NCBI GenBank assembly: GCA_019448385.1
Contig: JAGTXO010000004.1
Location: 372,001-436,000 of the forward strand
Length of the DNA stretch: 64,000 nt
Source of the DNA: Diacronema lutheri
Lineage: Eukaryota; Haptophyta; Pavlovophyceae; Pavlovales; Pavlovaceae
Direction: 5' to 3'
Positions 41,355 through 50,207 of this stretch are shown here, in pieces (the first letter of the stretch is position 1; each line of letters starts with the position of its first letter). The position numbers and the translations under genes were made by a program. The notes below the pieces were generated by a model. That model did not search any database. It was given only the letters and a program-made list of their open reading frames with translations, and was not told the DNA's origin.

Positions 41355-42761
41355 TCATCTGCCCGCCACGGGCTGTGGTGTGCCCGAGACGCCAATCTTG
41401 GGCGCTCCGGTGCGGATGCCGACGCTCGGACGCGACATCCGGCTCGCGCCGCCGTCGGCGGCAGCGGCCTCTGCCGGCGCCGGCCCTTCTCGTAGCAGCC
41501 GCTGGTGGAGCGCGCGCTTGCCCCAAAACTTTTCGTACTTCTCCGTGTCCGGGTCGCGCTGCCGGAGGATCATCTCCGAGTCCTCCTCGACGACGGCGGC
41601 GTACGCGCCGAGCTGCAAATCGTTCGCGTCCGCGCCGAACGGGTTCTCGATCTGCGCGGCAGCTGCGTTGATCCCGAAGAGGGTGAGGGCCACAAACGCG
41701 CTCAGCGCAGGCGTGAGGCCGCCAAAGCGGCGCGAGAACGTGAACGGCGCGGAGTAGACGAAGAGATAGAGCAGCAGGTTGAGCACCTGCACGTACGCGT
41801 ACGGCAGCGGCGTTTTCGCCACGCGCTTCGCCCCAGACCACGCGCGGAGGAAATCCGCGAGCCTGGACTCGACGAGCCTTGCGTCGTTGCGGCTTATTCT
41901 GCCTGCGCGCGCGCACTCGTTCAACCGGAAGGAGATCCACTGCGCGACGATGGGCAGCCGGTTGCGCAGCTTTGCGAGCACCTTGCCCTCGTTCGGCGTG
42001 ACCATCGTCATCTCCGCGCCGCCCAGCTGCCGGCTGCGGTGCGGCAGCGCGAGGTGCTGCCTCGCGACTGCAAACAGCATGTTCAAAAGTCGGCGCAGCT
42101 CGGCGCGCTCGATCTGTGCCTCCTCGTCGTCGCCTGCGCGACGAGCGCGCGAGCGGAGCGCGGACGGCGCCGCGCGCCGCGCGCGTGAGCGAATCGGGCC
42201 TGGGCGCCGGGAGCGGTGCGAGGGCGCCGTGCCCGAGCGAGGCGCGCGCGCGTGCGACGCACCTTCGGCGTACGTGGCGATCAACCGCATCATCTCGCCG
42301 ACGGCCAACACCATCTCAGCGACTTGCGTGCGCCCGTCCCTGCGCTCGGGCAAAGCGCGCGCAGCGCGGGGTGCGAGAGGCGAGCGTGAGCGACGCTCGT
42401 GTCCGGCACGAGGGGCGCCGCACTGCAAGGAGGCGCGCGGATGCCGCGGGACCCACCAGTAGCGGACGTAGGCAATGACGGAGCGGAAGCCGAGGAGGAA
42501 GGCGATTGGTAGGATGAGCAGCGCGTGTACCCACGCATCCAGCACCTCCCCCCTCTCCACGGACGGCAGGCTGACGTCGGACGCGTCTGACCCGAGAAAG
42601 TCGACGAGACTGACGAGCTCGACGCCGACGTTGTCCGCGTAGTAGGCGAGGAAGCCTAGACCGATGGCCACGATGAGCTCACAGAAGATGCGCGGCACCA
42701 CCGAGCCGCGCCAGCTCCAGAAGATGAGCGTGAACGCCGCCTTGGGCTCGTACTGGATCAT
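41355..42761 (-). CDS. Bestrophin-family anion channel
   Basis: Exons 42457-42761, 42263-42339 and 41355-42133 join in phase to give 386 residues. The N-terminus FWSWRGSVVPRIFCELIVAIGLG is the bestrophin membrane entry. LGFRSVIAYVRYWDGRTQ, formed across the first splice junction, matches the family R-x-x-x-A-Y-x-R-Y-W-E-G-R core, which confirms that splice. PYAYVQVLNLLLYLFVYSAP and GINAAAAQIENPFGADANDL match the conserved second half (E-N-P-F-G-x-D-x-N-D-L, the calcium-clasp-like loop). Plant and algal members act as voltage-dependent chloride channels in thylakoids, and some feed bicarbonate in carbon concentration. I see no clear plastid targeting signal, so location is open. Confidence 0.93.
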   Translation of the reverse strand: MIQYEPKAAFTLIFWSWRGSVVPRIFCELIVAIGLGFLAYYADNVGVELVSLVDFLGSDASDVSLPSVERGEVLDAWVHALLILPIAFLLGFRSVIAYVRYWWVPRHPRASLQCGAPRAGHERRSRSPLAPRAARALPERRDGRTQVAEMVLAVGEMMRLIATYAEGASHARAPRSGTAPSHRSRRPGPIRSRARRAAPSALRSRARRAGDDEEAQIERAELRRLLNMLFAVARQHLALPHRSRQLGGAEMTMVTPNEGKVLAKLRNRLPIVAQWISFRLNECARAGRISRNDARLVESRLADFLRAWSGAKRVAKTPLPYAYVQVLNLLLYLFVYSAPFTFSRRFGGLTPALSAFVALTLFGINAAAAQIENPFGADANDLQLGAYAAVVEEDSEMILRQRDPDTEKYEKFWGKRALHQRLLREGPAPAEAAAADGGASRMSRPSVGIRTGAPKIGVSGTPQPVAGR

Positions 42762-42812
42762 CCGCGCGCCGGTGGCAACCGTTGTCGCGGCCGCTGAATT
42801 TTGAAACGGGGA
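42762..42812. promoter_or_regulatory. 51-bp spacer between divergent bestrophin and kelch start codons
   Basis: It contains GTGGCAAC and GCTGAATTTTGAAACGG. The latter is closely matched by GCTGAATGTGGAAACGG in the DLEC1-like/methyltransferase spacer at about 56172. This is a candidate bidirectional promoter, inferred from position and this shared word. Confidence 0.5.
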
Positions 42813-45800
42813 ATGATGGCGGGCGTGGAGGTGGAGTGGAGGTCGGACGAGGTTGAGCACGAGCACCTGCACGGCCGCAGCGGGCACGCGGTCGTAGCAC
42901 TTGGGCACGATGATCGCGCGCTCGTATTTGGCGGCGCCGTCCGAGGCCTCTGCGCCGAGGATGTGCTCGTCGTCCCGCCACGCGGCGCGAGCTGGCGCGT
43001 GCCGGCCGACGGTGCCGCTCCTGCGCGGCGGATGGCGCACACGCTTTGCCGGCTGGCGAGGAGCGCCCGCGCGATCCTCTTCGGCGGTGGTGATGGCAAG
43101 CAGCTTTTTGCGGACGTGTGGGAGCTTGCGCTCGCGCCTGCTGACTTTGAGCCCGGCGGCAGAGCAAGATGGGCGCAGATCGCATGCCGCGGCGAGCCGC
43201 CCGCAGCGCGCATGGGCCACGCCGCGGCAGTGCTCGGCGAGGCGGAGCGTACGCTCGCCTTGTTCGGCGGCTTTGTCAAGGAGGCTGGGCACGCGGTCTA
43301 CACCGCCGAGCTCCTTCTCCTCGACACGGCCTCGTGGCAGTGGGCACGCGTCGCCTCGGTGGGCGCGCCTGTGCCCGGCCGTCTCGGCAGCGCCGGCGCG
43401 TGCTGCGAAGGCCGCGCCTTCTTTTTCGGCGGGAGCGCGGCAGGGCACGTGTTTGACGATGTGCACGTGCTGCCCGTCGACGACGCGCCCGAGCGCGCCC
43501 TTGCCGCCGTGCGCGCGAGCGGCTCGCCCACGGCGCGCGTGCACGCGACGTGCGTCGTCGTCGCCGCAGCCATCGTCCTTATCGGCGGCACAACAGGCGG
43601 CGGGGAGGTCGCGGACGCGCTTGATGTGCTCGACACGGCGACGCTGAGCTGGAGCCAGCCAGCGCTCGAGCGCGCGCCGCAGGCCTGGCCGCTCGGCGTG
43701 CGCCCCGCACGCAGCAAGCACGGCGTCGCGCTGTTACGGCTCGACAGCCGCCTTGCCATCACAGCTGACGACACGTCGAGTGCCGCGAGCGCAGGCGTCG
43801 AGGTGCGCGCGCTCGTCGTCGTGCTCGGCGGCGTGTCCTCCGAGGCGAGCAAGCACCTCGATGGCCGCGGCAGCCCGCTGCTCCTTTTTGTGCGCGTGCG
43901 CGCGGCGTGCAGCTCACGGGCCGCGTCATCAGAGGCGTTGCCGGAGGCGTCGGGGGCGGCGTCGGGGGCAGCGGGGCCGGCGGTGGGGCCGGCGGTGGGG
44001 CCGGTGGCGGGGCCGGTGGCGGGGCTGGCGGCGGCGCCGGTGGCGGGGCCGGTGGCGGGGCTGGCGGCGGCGCCGGTGGCGATCTGCCCTCCGGCCGAGC
44101 AGGCCGAGCTTGGCGCGAGCGCAGCCAACGGTCGGCCAGACCCGCCGCTACGCCCTGCGCCCGTGTTGTCAGCAGCGCGCGAGGCCGCACACGATGGCGG
44201 CACTGCGCCACTGCCAACGTTTGCCTCCCCGACGTGCGCGCAGCCCACCGCCTCCCCATTGTCAAACGGCAAGATTCAAAGGTGGCGCCAACTCCTCGCC
44301 TCGAGCTGCGCGGGCGCGCCGCCGAGCGGCCACGCAGCCGACCGCAGCCCGTGCAATGAACCGGACGCGAAAGTCCGGGTGGGCATCGTGCAGCTCGCGC
44401 GCGTCTCGCTCGGCTCGCAGCCCGAGCGCGAGCGCGACGACGCGCGGGCCGAGGCGGCCGTGGCGCTCAGCGCGTCTGCGCGCTCTATCCTCGGCACGCG
44501 TGGCGGTGAGCAGGGTGGTAACGACGACGACGACGGCGCGCGCGCGCACGACGAGTGGGGGCCCCTGTGGCTGCCAGCCGAGGCGGACGGCACAAGTGCG
44601 GCCGCGGCCGCAAATGTCGCGTTTGCGAGCGCGCGGCAGCCGCCATCGTGCCAGCCGCCATCGTGCCAGCCGCCATCGTGCCAGCCGCCATCGTGCCAGC
44701 CGCCATCGTGCCAGCCGCCTGCGCAGCCTACGTACGGGTCCACGCCGCCATTGGCTGCGCCGGTGCACATCGCCGCGGCGGTGGCGGCGGCGCAGTCGCT
44801 GCCGCCGTCGAGTTATCTGACGGCGCACGCCGGGTCACCGCCACGCCGTGGTGCAAGCGAAGCGCAGTCCGGATCGGCGCAAGCGCAGTCCGGCTCGGCA
44901 AAGCCCACGCACGCGCCGCTCGGCCGCACAGCGCATGCCGTGCGCGCGGCCGGCGCCATGTCCGCCGCGGGTGCGCATCGCGCGGCGTCATACCGTGCGG
45001 CGGAGGCGCGCTTTTTAAACGCGGGCGCGGGCGGGGGCGGGGGCGAGGGCGGGGGCGAGGGCGGGGGCGAGGGCGGGGGCGAGGGCGGGGATGGCGCGGT
45101 GGAAGCGAAGGCGCTGGCGCTGGCGCAGGCCGAAACGGACGTGCGCAACAAGCGCACAAGCCTGGACGGCAGGGGCGCGGCTCGCCCGCGCCTGCTCGCG
45201 GCACGGATGGGCCGGGCGGCGGCGGCCGTGCGCACGAGCGCAGCCGCGTCCGAAGCGGGCGCTCGCCGCGCTCGCGCGTGCGTGGCCGGCGCGGGCACGA
45301 CGTGTTCAGGGGCGGTGGACGGAGCGAGTGCTGTCGAGGAGGCCACTGCACGGGAGGAGATGGACGACGACGACGACGACGCCGACGCCGCCGCCGACGC
45401 ACCCACGCCTGCGCGCGGACTGCAGCACGCCGGCGCCGCGCAGGTCGGCCACGCGAACGCCGCTGTGCGCGCGAGTGTCGCGCTGGCGGCAGCCGTCGAG
45501 CGCCGGCACGCGGCGTCGCACGCGGCGGTGGAGGCCGGCGCAAGACAGTCGGTCGCAGACGTTGGCGAAGAGTCCGGCGCGGCCGAGTTGCGATGCGGCG
45601 ACGAGGCGGCGAGCGGAGCCCCCGTGGAGGCGGCACGTTTCGCGCGCAGGTTTGACGCGCCGTGCGACACCGCCGGTGGGCGACCGGACCGTGGGCCACC
45701 GGACCGTGGGCCACCGGACCGTGGGCCACCGGACCGTGGGCCACCGGACCGTGGGCCACCGGACCGTGGGCCACCGGATCGCGTACGCCGGCCTCTCGCC

Positions 45801-48036
45801 GAGCACGCGGCGCGCGCTGGGCCGCTGCACGCCGGCGCTGCGCGGCTCGACGGCGAGGCGCCGGTCGAGCGACGACGGGCGGTGCACCTCGTGCTGCAGG
45901 CCGCGCATGGCGTCGTCAGCGACGCTGGCACGTCGCCCGACGACATCGAGCTGAGCATGCGCGCGCCGAGCGCGTGGCGCGAGGCCGACGTCGTCGCGCA
46001 CGCTGGCTTTGCACAACGCGTTGGGCATTCGCCGCGGGGTGTGCACACGCCCGCATCGGCGGCGTGCGAGAACGCCGTCACGTCTCGGGAGCGGGGCGTG
46101 GTCACGTCTCGGGAGCGGGGCGTGGTCACGTCTGGGGAGCGGGGCGTGGTCACGTCTGGGGAGCGGGGCGTGGTCACGTCTCGGGAGTTGGGCGCGAGCG
46201 CCCGCGACGGCGAGACCGTCGCGGGCTTGCGCTCTGCGCTCAGCATGGCGGCGGCCGCGCTGGGTGCGGTGCAGTCGGAGAACAACGAGTTGCGCAGGCG
46301 CGTCGCAGGCCTCGTCGCCACCGCGCAGGAGGTGCGGGAGTGCTCGCCGGGGCGTGGCGTGCGCGCACGGACAGCGCAGACCCCCGGACCCGCCTTCGTC
46401 AACAAAGCCGCGGACCTCGGTCAAAGCACATCGCTTCCATCCCAACACCACCATCACCGTTGCATCCTAACGGCAGCGCGGTGCTGCCCCCCCCCCCCCC
46501 CTCCCCTTCTTCTCCAACCGCGCCTCGCCACCCCCGTGCGGCGCTCGTCAGGCGCACGATGCCGACCAGCAGCGCATCGCCGAGCTCGGCGCGCAGGCCG
46601 AACGGCAGCGTAGCGCTCTGCACGACGTGCGCGCACACACACCGCGCCGTGCGCCGCGCGCCGCGCGCCGCGCGCCGCGCGCTGCTCGCGGCGCGCGTAC
46701 CCACGTGCCTGGAAGACTCTGGAAGACTGCGCTCGCGGCGCATTGCAGTGCCGGCGCCTTTTCTCGACCGCGCCTTCCTCATGCGTCTTCTAGGAGATGT
46801 GGCTTGGCAACCGTCATCTGCGCCCCCTCCACTCATTTCCAGCCTCAACCTCACCCCCAGCGGCTCGCCACCCTCCGTCCCGTCGGCCCCCGGCGCGCGC
46901 CTCGCGCGCAGCTGCAGCACGCGCACGCGCACACACTCGCCGATTTCGACGCGGAGAACGCGAGGCTGCGCGCCGAGCTCGCCGCGCTCGAGCCGTCTGC
47001 GCGCGCCGCGCCGACGGACGCGGACGTGGCGCCGCGCACGCCGCTTGGCGCGAGCGCCTTCATGGCGAGGAGCGCCATGGACGACACATCGCATCGCACG
47101 CCGCTCGAGCGCGGCGCGTCGCGTACGCTGCACACCCTCTCAGCGCGGGTCGCTGAGCTGCTCGCCGAGCGGCGCGAGCTCGAGGCGCGCGCGCGCGAGC
47201 TCGAGGTCGGCCACCACGCCGAGCTTGCCGACGCGCGCGCGCAGCTCGCCGCGGCGAACGCGCGCGCAGCGGCGGCGGCCGAACGCCTCGCCGACGCGCG
47301 CGCGGAGCACAACGAGCGCGAGCGCGTTGCAGCGGCGAGCGCGGCGGCGCAGCTCACGGCCACGCGCGCTGAGCTGACGCGCGCGCTCGCCGCGCTCGAC
47401 GGCGCACGCGACGCGGCGACCGAGGCAGAGAACGCGCGAGCGGCGGAGCGCGCGCGCGCCGACGAGCTCGAGCGCTTGGTGCTCATGGCACGGCCGTCGC
47501 GCGTCCCTACCGCGCCGTCGACGCCCAAGCCCGCCGACGTGCGCGAGGCGCACCGCCGCGCTGCCGACGCCGAGGCGCTCGTCGCGCATGTCAAGGAGAT
47601 GTACGTGGAGCGCGCGGCCGAGGTGGAGCGGATGCGCGACGCGCTGGGCGACGCGCACGCGCAGGTGCGCGCGGCGCGCGCGGCCGTCGCCGCGAGCGAG
47701 GCGGGCGGGCACGCGCGGCCGGGCGCGTCGGGCGCGCGGTGCGTCCGAATCCAGTTCGGAGGGCGCGCCACGCACGCCGGGGACGGCGGCGACGACGACG
47801 ACGACGGACGTGGCTGGGACGGGCGCGCGGAGGCGTGCGCGCCGGTCGAGCTCAAGCTGCTCATGACGGATGAGCGCGTCGCGCAGGGCGAGCTCGTCGT
47901 CGAGCGGATCCGAGCGTTCCTCAAGCATGAGGCAAGCGTGCTCGCGGGCCGCGAGCACAGACACAGCAGCGCGCGGCGCGCAGCGTCTCCGCGCGGCGGC
48001 GAGCTGCCGTTCTTCCAGCCGCCGATGCGCGTCTGA
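42813..48036 (+). CDS. Kelch-repeat and coiled-coil protein with disordered repeat-rich middle
   Basis: Exons 42813-46331, 46552-46626 and 46912-48036 join in phase to give 1572 residues. Residues about 20-360 form kelch blades (HAVVALGHDDRALVFGG, HTLCRLARSARAILFGGGDG, GHAAAVLGEAERTLALFGG, HATCVVVAAAIVLIGGTTGGG, LVVVLGGVSSE), a beta-propeller. About 700 residues are low-complexity and hold five different in-frame minisatellites. The tail from about 1150 is coiled coil (SENNELRRRVAGLVATAQE, then QRIAELGAQAERQRSALHD in the small middle exon, then long Ala/Glu/Arg heptads), ending with a folded-looking block (ELKLLMTDERVAQGELVVER). Kelch plus coiled coil recalls Tea1-like cell-end or cytoskeletal proteins. 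Intron 1 carries a 15-C run. It is tail-to-tail with MOCS2B, 36 bp apart. Confidence 0.85.
44640..44714. repeat. 15-bp minisatellite, five copies
   Basis: CCGCCATCGTGCCAG is repeated five times without visible change. It is in frame within the kelch gene and encodes P-P-S-C-Q. Confidence 0.9.
45026..45090. repeat. 12-bp G-rich minisatellite
   Basis: GGGGGCGAGGGC-type units are repeated about five times in the kelch gene and encode G-G-G-E. Confidence 0.85.
45684..45773. repeat. 15-bp minisatellite, six copies
   Basis: CCGGACCGTGGGCCA is repeated six times without visible change, in frame in the kelch gene, encoding P-D-R-G-P. Confidence 0.9.
46078..46197. repeat. 24-bp minisatellite, five copies
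   Basis: Five 24-bp units begin at 46078, 46102, 46126, 46150 and 46174, each starting TCACGTCT and ending in GCGTGG or a near variant. They encode T-S-R/G-E-R-G-V-V just upstream of the coiled coil. Confidence 0.9.
46487..46501. repeat. Homopolymer tract of 15 cytosines in intron 1 of the kelch gene
   Basis: This is a pyrimidine-rich stretch about 50 bp upstream of the acceptor at 46550-46551; it may serve as an extended polypyrimidine tract. Its length is likely variable. Confidence 0.85.
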
Positions 48037-48072
48037 GTCATCTGACATGTCAGTGGCCACACCCACAACAGC

Positions 48073-48594
48073 CTACGACAAGTCGTGTCCCGACGGCGCG
48101 CTTGCCGCCCGCCACTCGGCGTTGGCCTTCCATGCGGCTGCGTGCCCGGCCGAGTCGCCGACCGAGCCCTCGCTCGCCGGCGAGTCCTCCTGATAGACCT
48201 CCTTCTTCCAGATCGGCACCGTTGCCTTCAGCTCGTCGATCGCAAAGTGGACTGCCTCGAGCGCGTCCCGCCGGTGCGGCGACGAGATGGCGATCTCAAT
48301 GCTCGGCTCGCCGACTGGCACGAGCCCCGTCCGATGCGTCACGGCAATCACCCTGAGATCCCAGCGCGCGCGCGCGGCCGCGCAGATCCTGCGGATCTCG
48401 AGGACAGCCATCGGCTCGTACGCCTCGTACTCGAGACGGAGGACGCGCTTGCCGCCAAAGTTGTCGCGCGTGGTGCCGGAGAAGGAGGCGACGGCGCCAG
48501 TGTCCGTGCGAACCACGAGTTGCGAGAGCGAGCCGATCTCAAACGGCATGGACGTGATCGTCACCACGTCGTCCTCGCGCTCCGGCTCCGCCAT
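48073..48594 (-). CDS. MOCS2B: Molybdopterin synthase catalytic subunit (MoaE-type)
   Basis: A single exon encodes 173 residues, against about 150-190 in the family. MoaE/MOCS2B adds two dithiolene sulfurs to precursor Z, working with the small carrier MOCS2A, to make molybdopterin for nitrate reductase, sulfite oxidase and related enzymes. Visible family motifs are GAVASFSGTTRDNFGGKRVLRLEYEAYEPMA, with the G-x-x-R-D of the active-site cleft. HRTGLVPVGEPSIEIAISSPHRRDA and VPIWKKEVY, with the catalytic K-K-E, are also present. The ATG at 48594 begins the conserved part. The C-terminal tail of about 35 residues is extra. No transit peptide is obvious, in line with a cytosolic location. Confidence 0.95.
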   Translation of the reverse strand: MAEPEREDDVVTITSMPFEIGSLSQLVVRTDTGAVASFSGTTRDNFGGKRVLRLEYEAYEPMAVLEIRRICAAARARWDLRVIAVTHRTGLVPVGEPSIEIAISSPHRRDALEAVHFAIDELKATVPIWKKEVYQEDSPASEGSVGDSAGHAAAWKANAEWRAASAPSGHDLS

Positions 48595-48647
48595 CGTGGA
48601 TCGAGAGCACGATGGCGCGAATGGTGTGAAGGAGCTGTAGGCCAACG
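48595..48647. promoter_or_regulatory. 53-bp spacer between divergent MOCS2B and CD2BP2-like start codons
   Basis: Two ATGs on opposite strands are 53 bases apart, which implies a shared promoter. No shared word with the other spacers is obvious. This is inferred from position. Confidence 0.45.
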
Positions 48648-50149
48648 ATGACCGAGAAGCGCTCGCTCACGCACTTGGCGGACAAGTTCAACACGGCTGA
48701 TGTGCCGCCGGGCTACGTGCCCGGACGCGGACGCGGGTGCGCTACGCCGCACGCGCACGCGCCACGCCGTCCGCCCGCCTATGGCGCGCGTGGCGCGCAC
48801 GCACTCCCCCCTTCTGGAATGACGCGCCGGCCGCGTGCGCCGCGTCGCTCGCGCGCGCGCACGCGCGCGCAGCGTGTCCGGCTTCTCGCAACCGCCGGCT
48901 GATTTTGTGCCGCGCGGGCGCGGCGCGAGCTCGTCGGGCGCGCGCGCGGCCTCATCGGCAGGCGCCGGGCCGGCGCGCCGCGCGCCACCCGCGCGGTTTG
49001 CGCTCGGCGAGGAGGAGAAGAACACGGGCGTCAACTTTGCGCGGACGAATGACTACGAGGAGCGCGGGCTCACGATCGATTGGCAAGAGGCGGGTTACGA
49101 AGTCGAGCCCTTCAACCTTGACGCTGAGCGCGAGGCGGGCGCCTTTGACGATCAGGGCGCCTACATCCCAAAACGCCGGCGCGGCAAGGTGCGCGCGCCG
49201 CACTCGCGAGCTCGCGCCGCGCTGCGCCGCCGTCGCCGGCACACATGGATCACTACGTAGTCTTTCCGTCCCCTCACTCCCCTCCCCTCTTGGCTTGCGC
49301 GCCGCTTGCCTCGCCTCAGCCCACCCGCGCCCTTGCCTGCCGTTCGCTCGCTCGACCCGCTCACGCCCACCCCTCGGCGCACGGCGCGCCGCGCAGGATG
49401 AGGCGTCCGACGACGAGAGCGACGCGGCGGACGCCTCGGACGCGTGGCTGACGTCGATGGACGAGATGAAGGAGTCGGACGAGAAAGTGGCTAAACGCCA
49501 ACGCGCCGCTCTGCTCGCCAACGAGCGGCTCGCACGAGCGGAGCGCGACGACGACGAGACTGCCGACGTGCCCGCGCTCAAAGTCGCGTGCGCAGCGCTG
49601 CTGCAGCCTGGCGAGACGGTGCTGCAGGCTCTGCGCAGGCTCGGCGGCGGCGGCGCGAGCAGCGCGGGCCGCGGCCGCGGCGCGCGCGCCGGCGTCGACG
49701 CTGGCGTGGCGCGCGCAGCCGCGCGCGACGGCGTGGACAAGGCTCGCTTCGATGAGCTGACGGACGTGGCGAGCCGGCTCATGTCGGCGGGGCACGTGAC
49801 CGTCTACTCCGAGACGCGCGAGGCGCTCGGCGCGCCGAGTGGCGCTGATGCCGCGCGGGCGGCCGCGATCGCCTCCGCCTCCGCACACGCGGACGCGGAC
49901 GAGGTAGCGGTTTTGGACGGCGCGCACGCCAAGTGGTCGGGCGCACACTCGGGCTATGTGCTCGACGAGCCCAGTGGCTGCTACTTCCACGCATCGACGG
50001 GCTTCTATTTTGATCCGCGCACGCAGCTGCACTGGGACGCGCGTGTCCAACCGCCGCAGTACTACTACTATGATAATGCGACTGGCGCATACACGCTGTG
50101 GCAGCCAGCGCATGCCGCGCCGGCCGGCGCGCCGGCGGCCTCAGGCTAG
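48648..50149 (+). CDS. CD2BP2/Lin1-like spliceosomal protein carrying an OCRE domain
   Basis: Exons 48648-48736, 48873-49188 and 49397-50149 join in phase to give 385 residues. The middle matches the U5 snRNP protein CD2BP2 (Lin1/Snu40). FNLDAEREAGAFDDQGAYIP corresponds to its FNLxEEMEEGxFDxxGNY, DAWLTSMD to DSWLDNID, LLQPGETVLQALRRLG to its LLPxETVxxALRRLG, and FDELTDVASRLMSAGHVTVYSETRE to its helical segment. Instead of the usual C-terminal GYF domain, the end is an OCRE-type aromatic repeat (YVLDEPSGCYFHASTGFYFD...YYYYDNATGAYTLW). The N-terminus has a Gly/Arg motif, PPGYVPGRGRGVSGF, with a second PRGRG later. The role is likely in U5 or tri-snRNP assembly. Confidence 0.8.
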
Positions 50150-50207
50150 CCCAGGGGATGGGCGACATTCACATTGGGCGAGCGAATTCGCGGGGTTTGC
50201 ACAATTG

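Noticed and set aside
44640-46197. Tandem repeats considered as a possible CRISPR-like array
   Set aside because: Units are contiguous with no spacers, are multiples of three, and lie inside a coding frame.
43298-46457. Long minus-strand frames opposite the kelch gene
   Set aside because: The plus strand has kelch and coiled-coil signatures and matching splice phases. The antisense frames only mirror the minisatellites.
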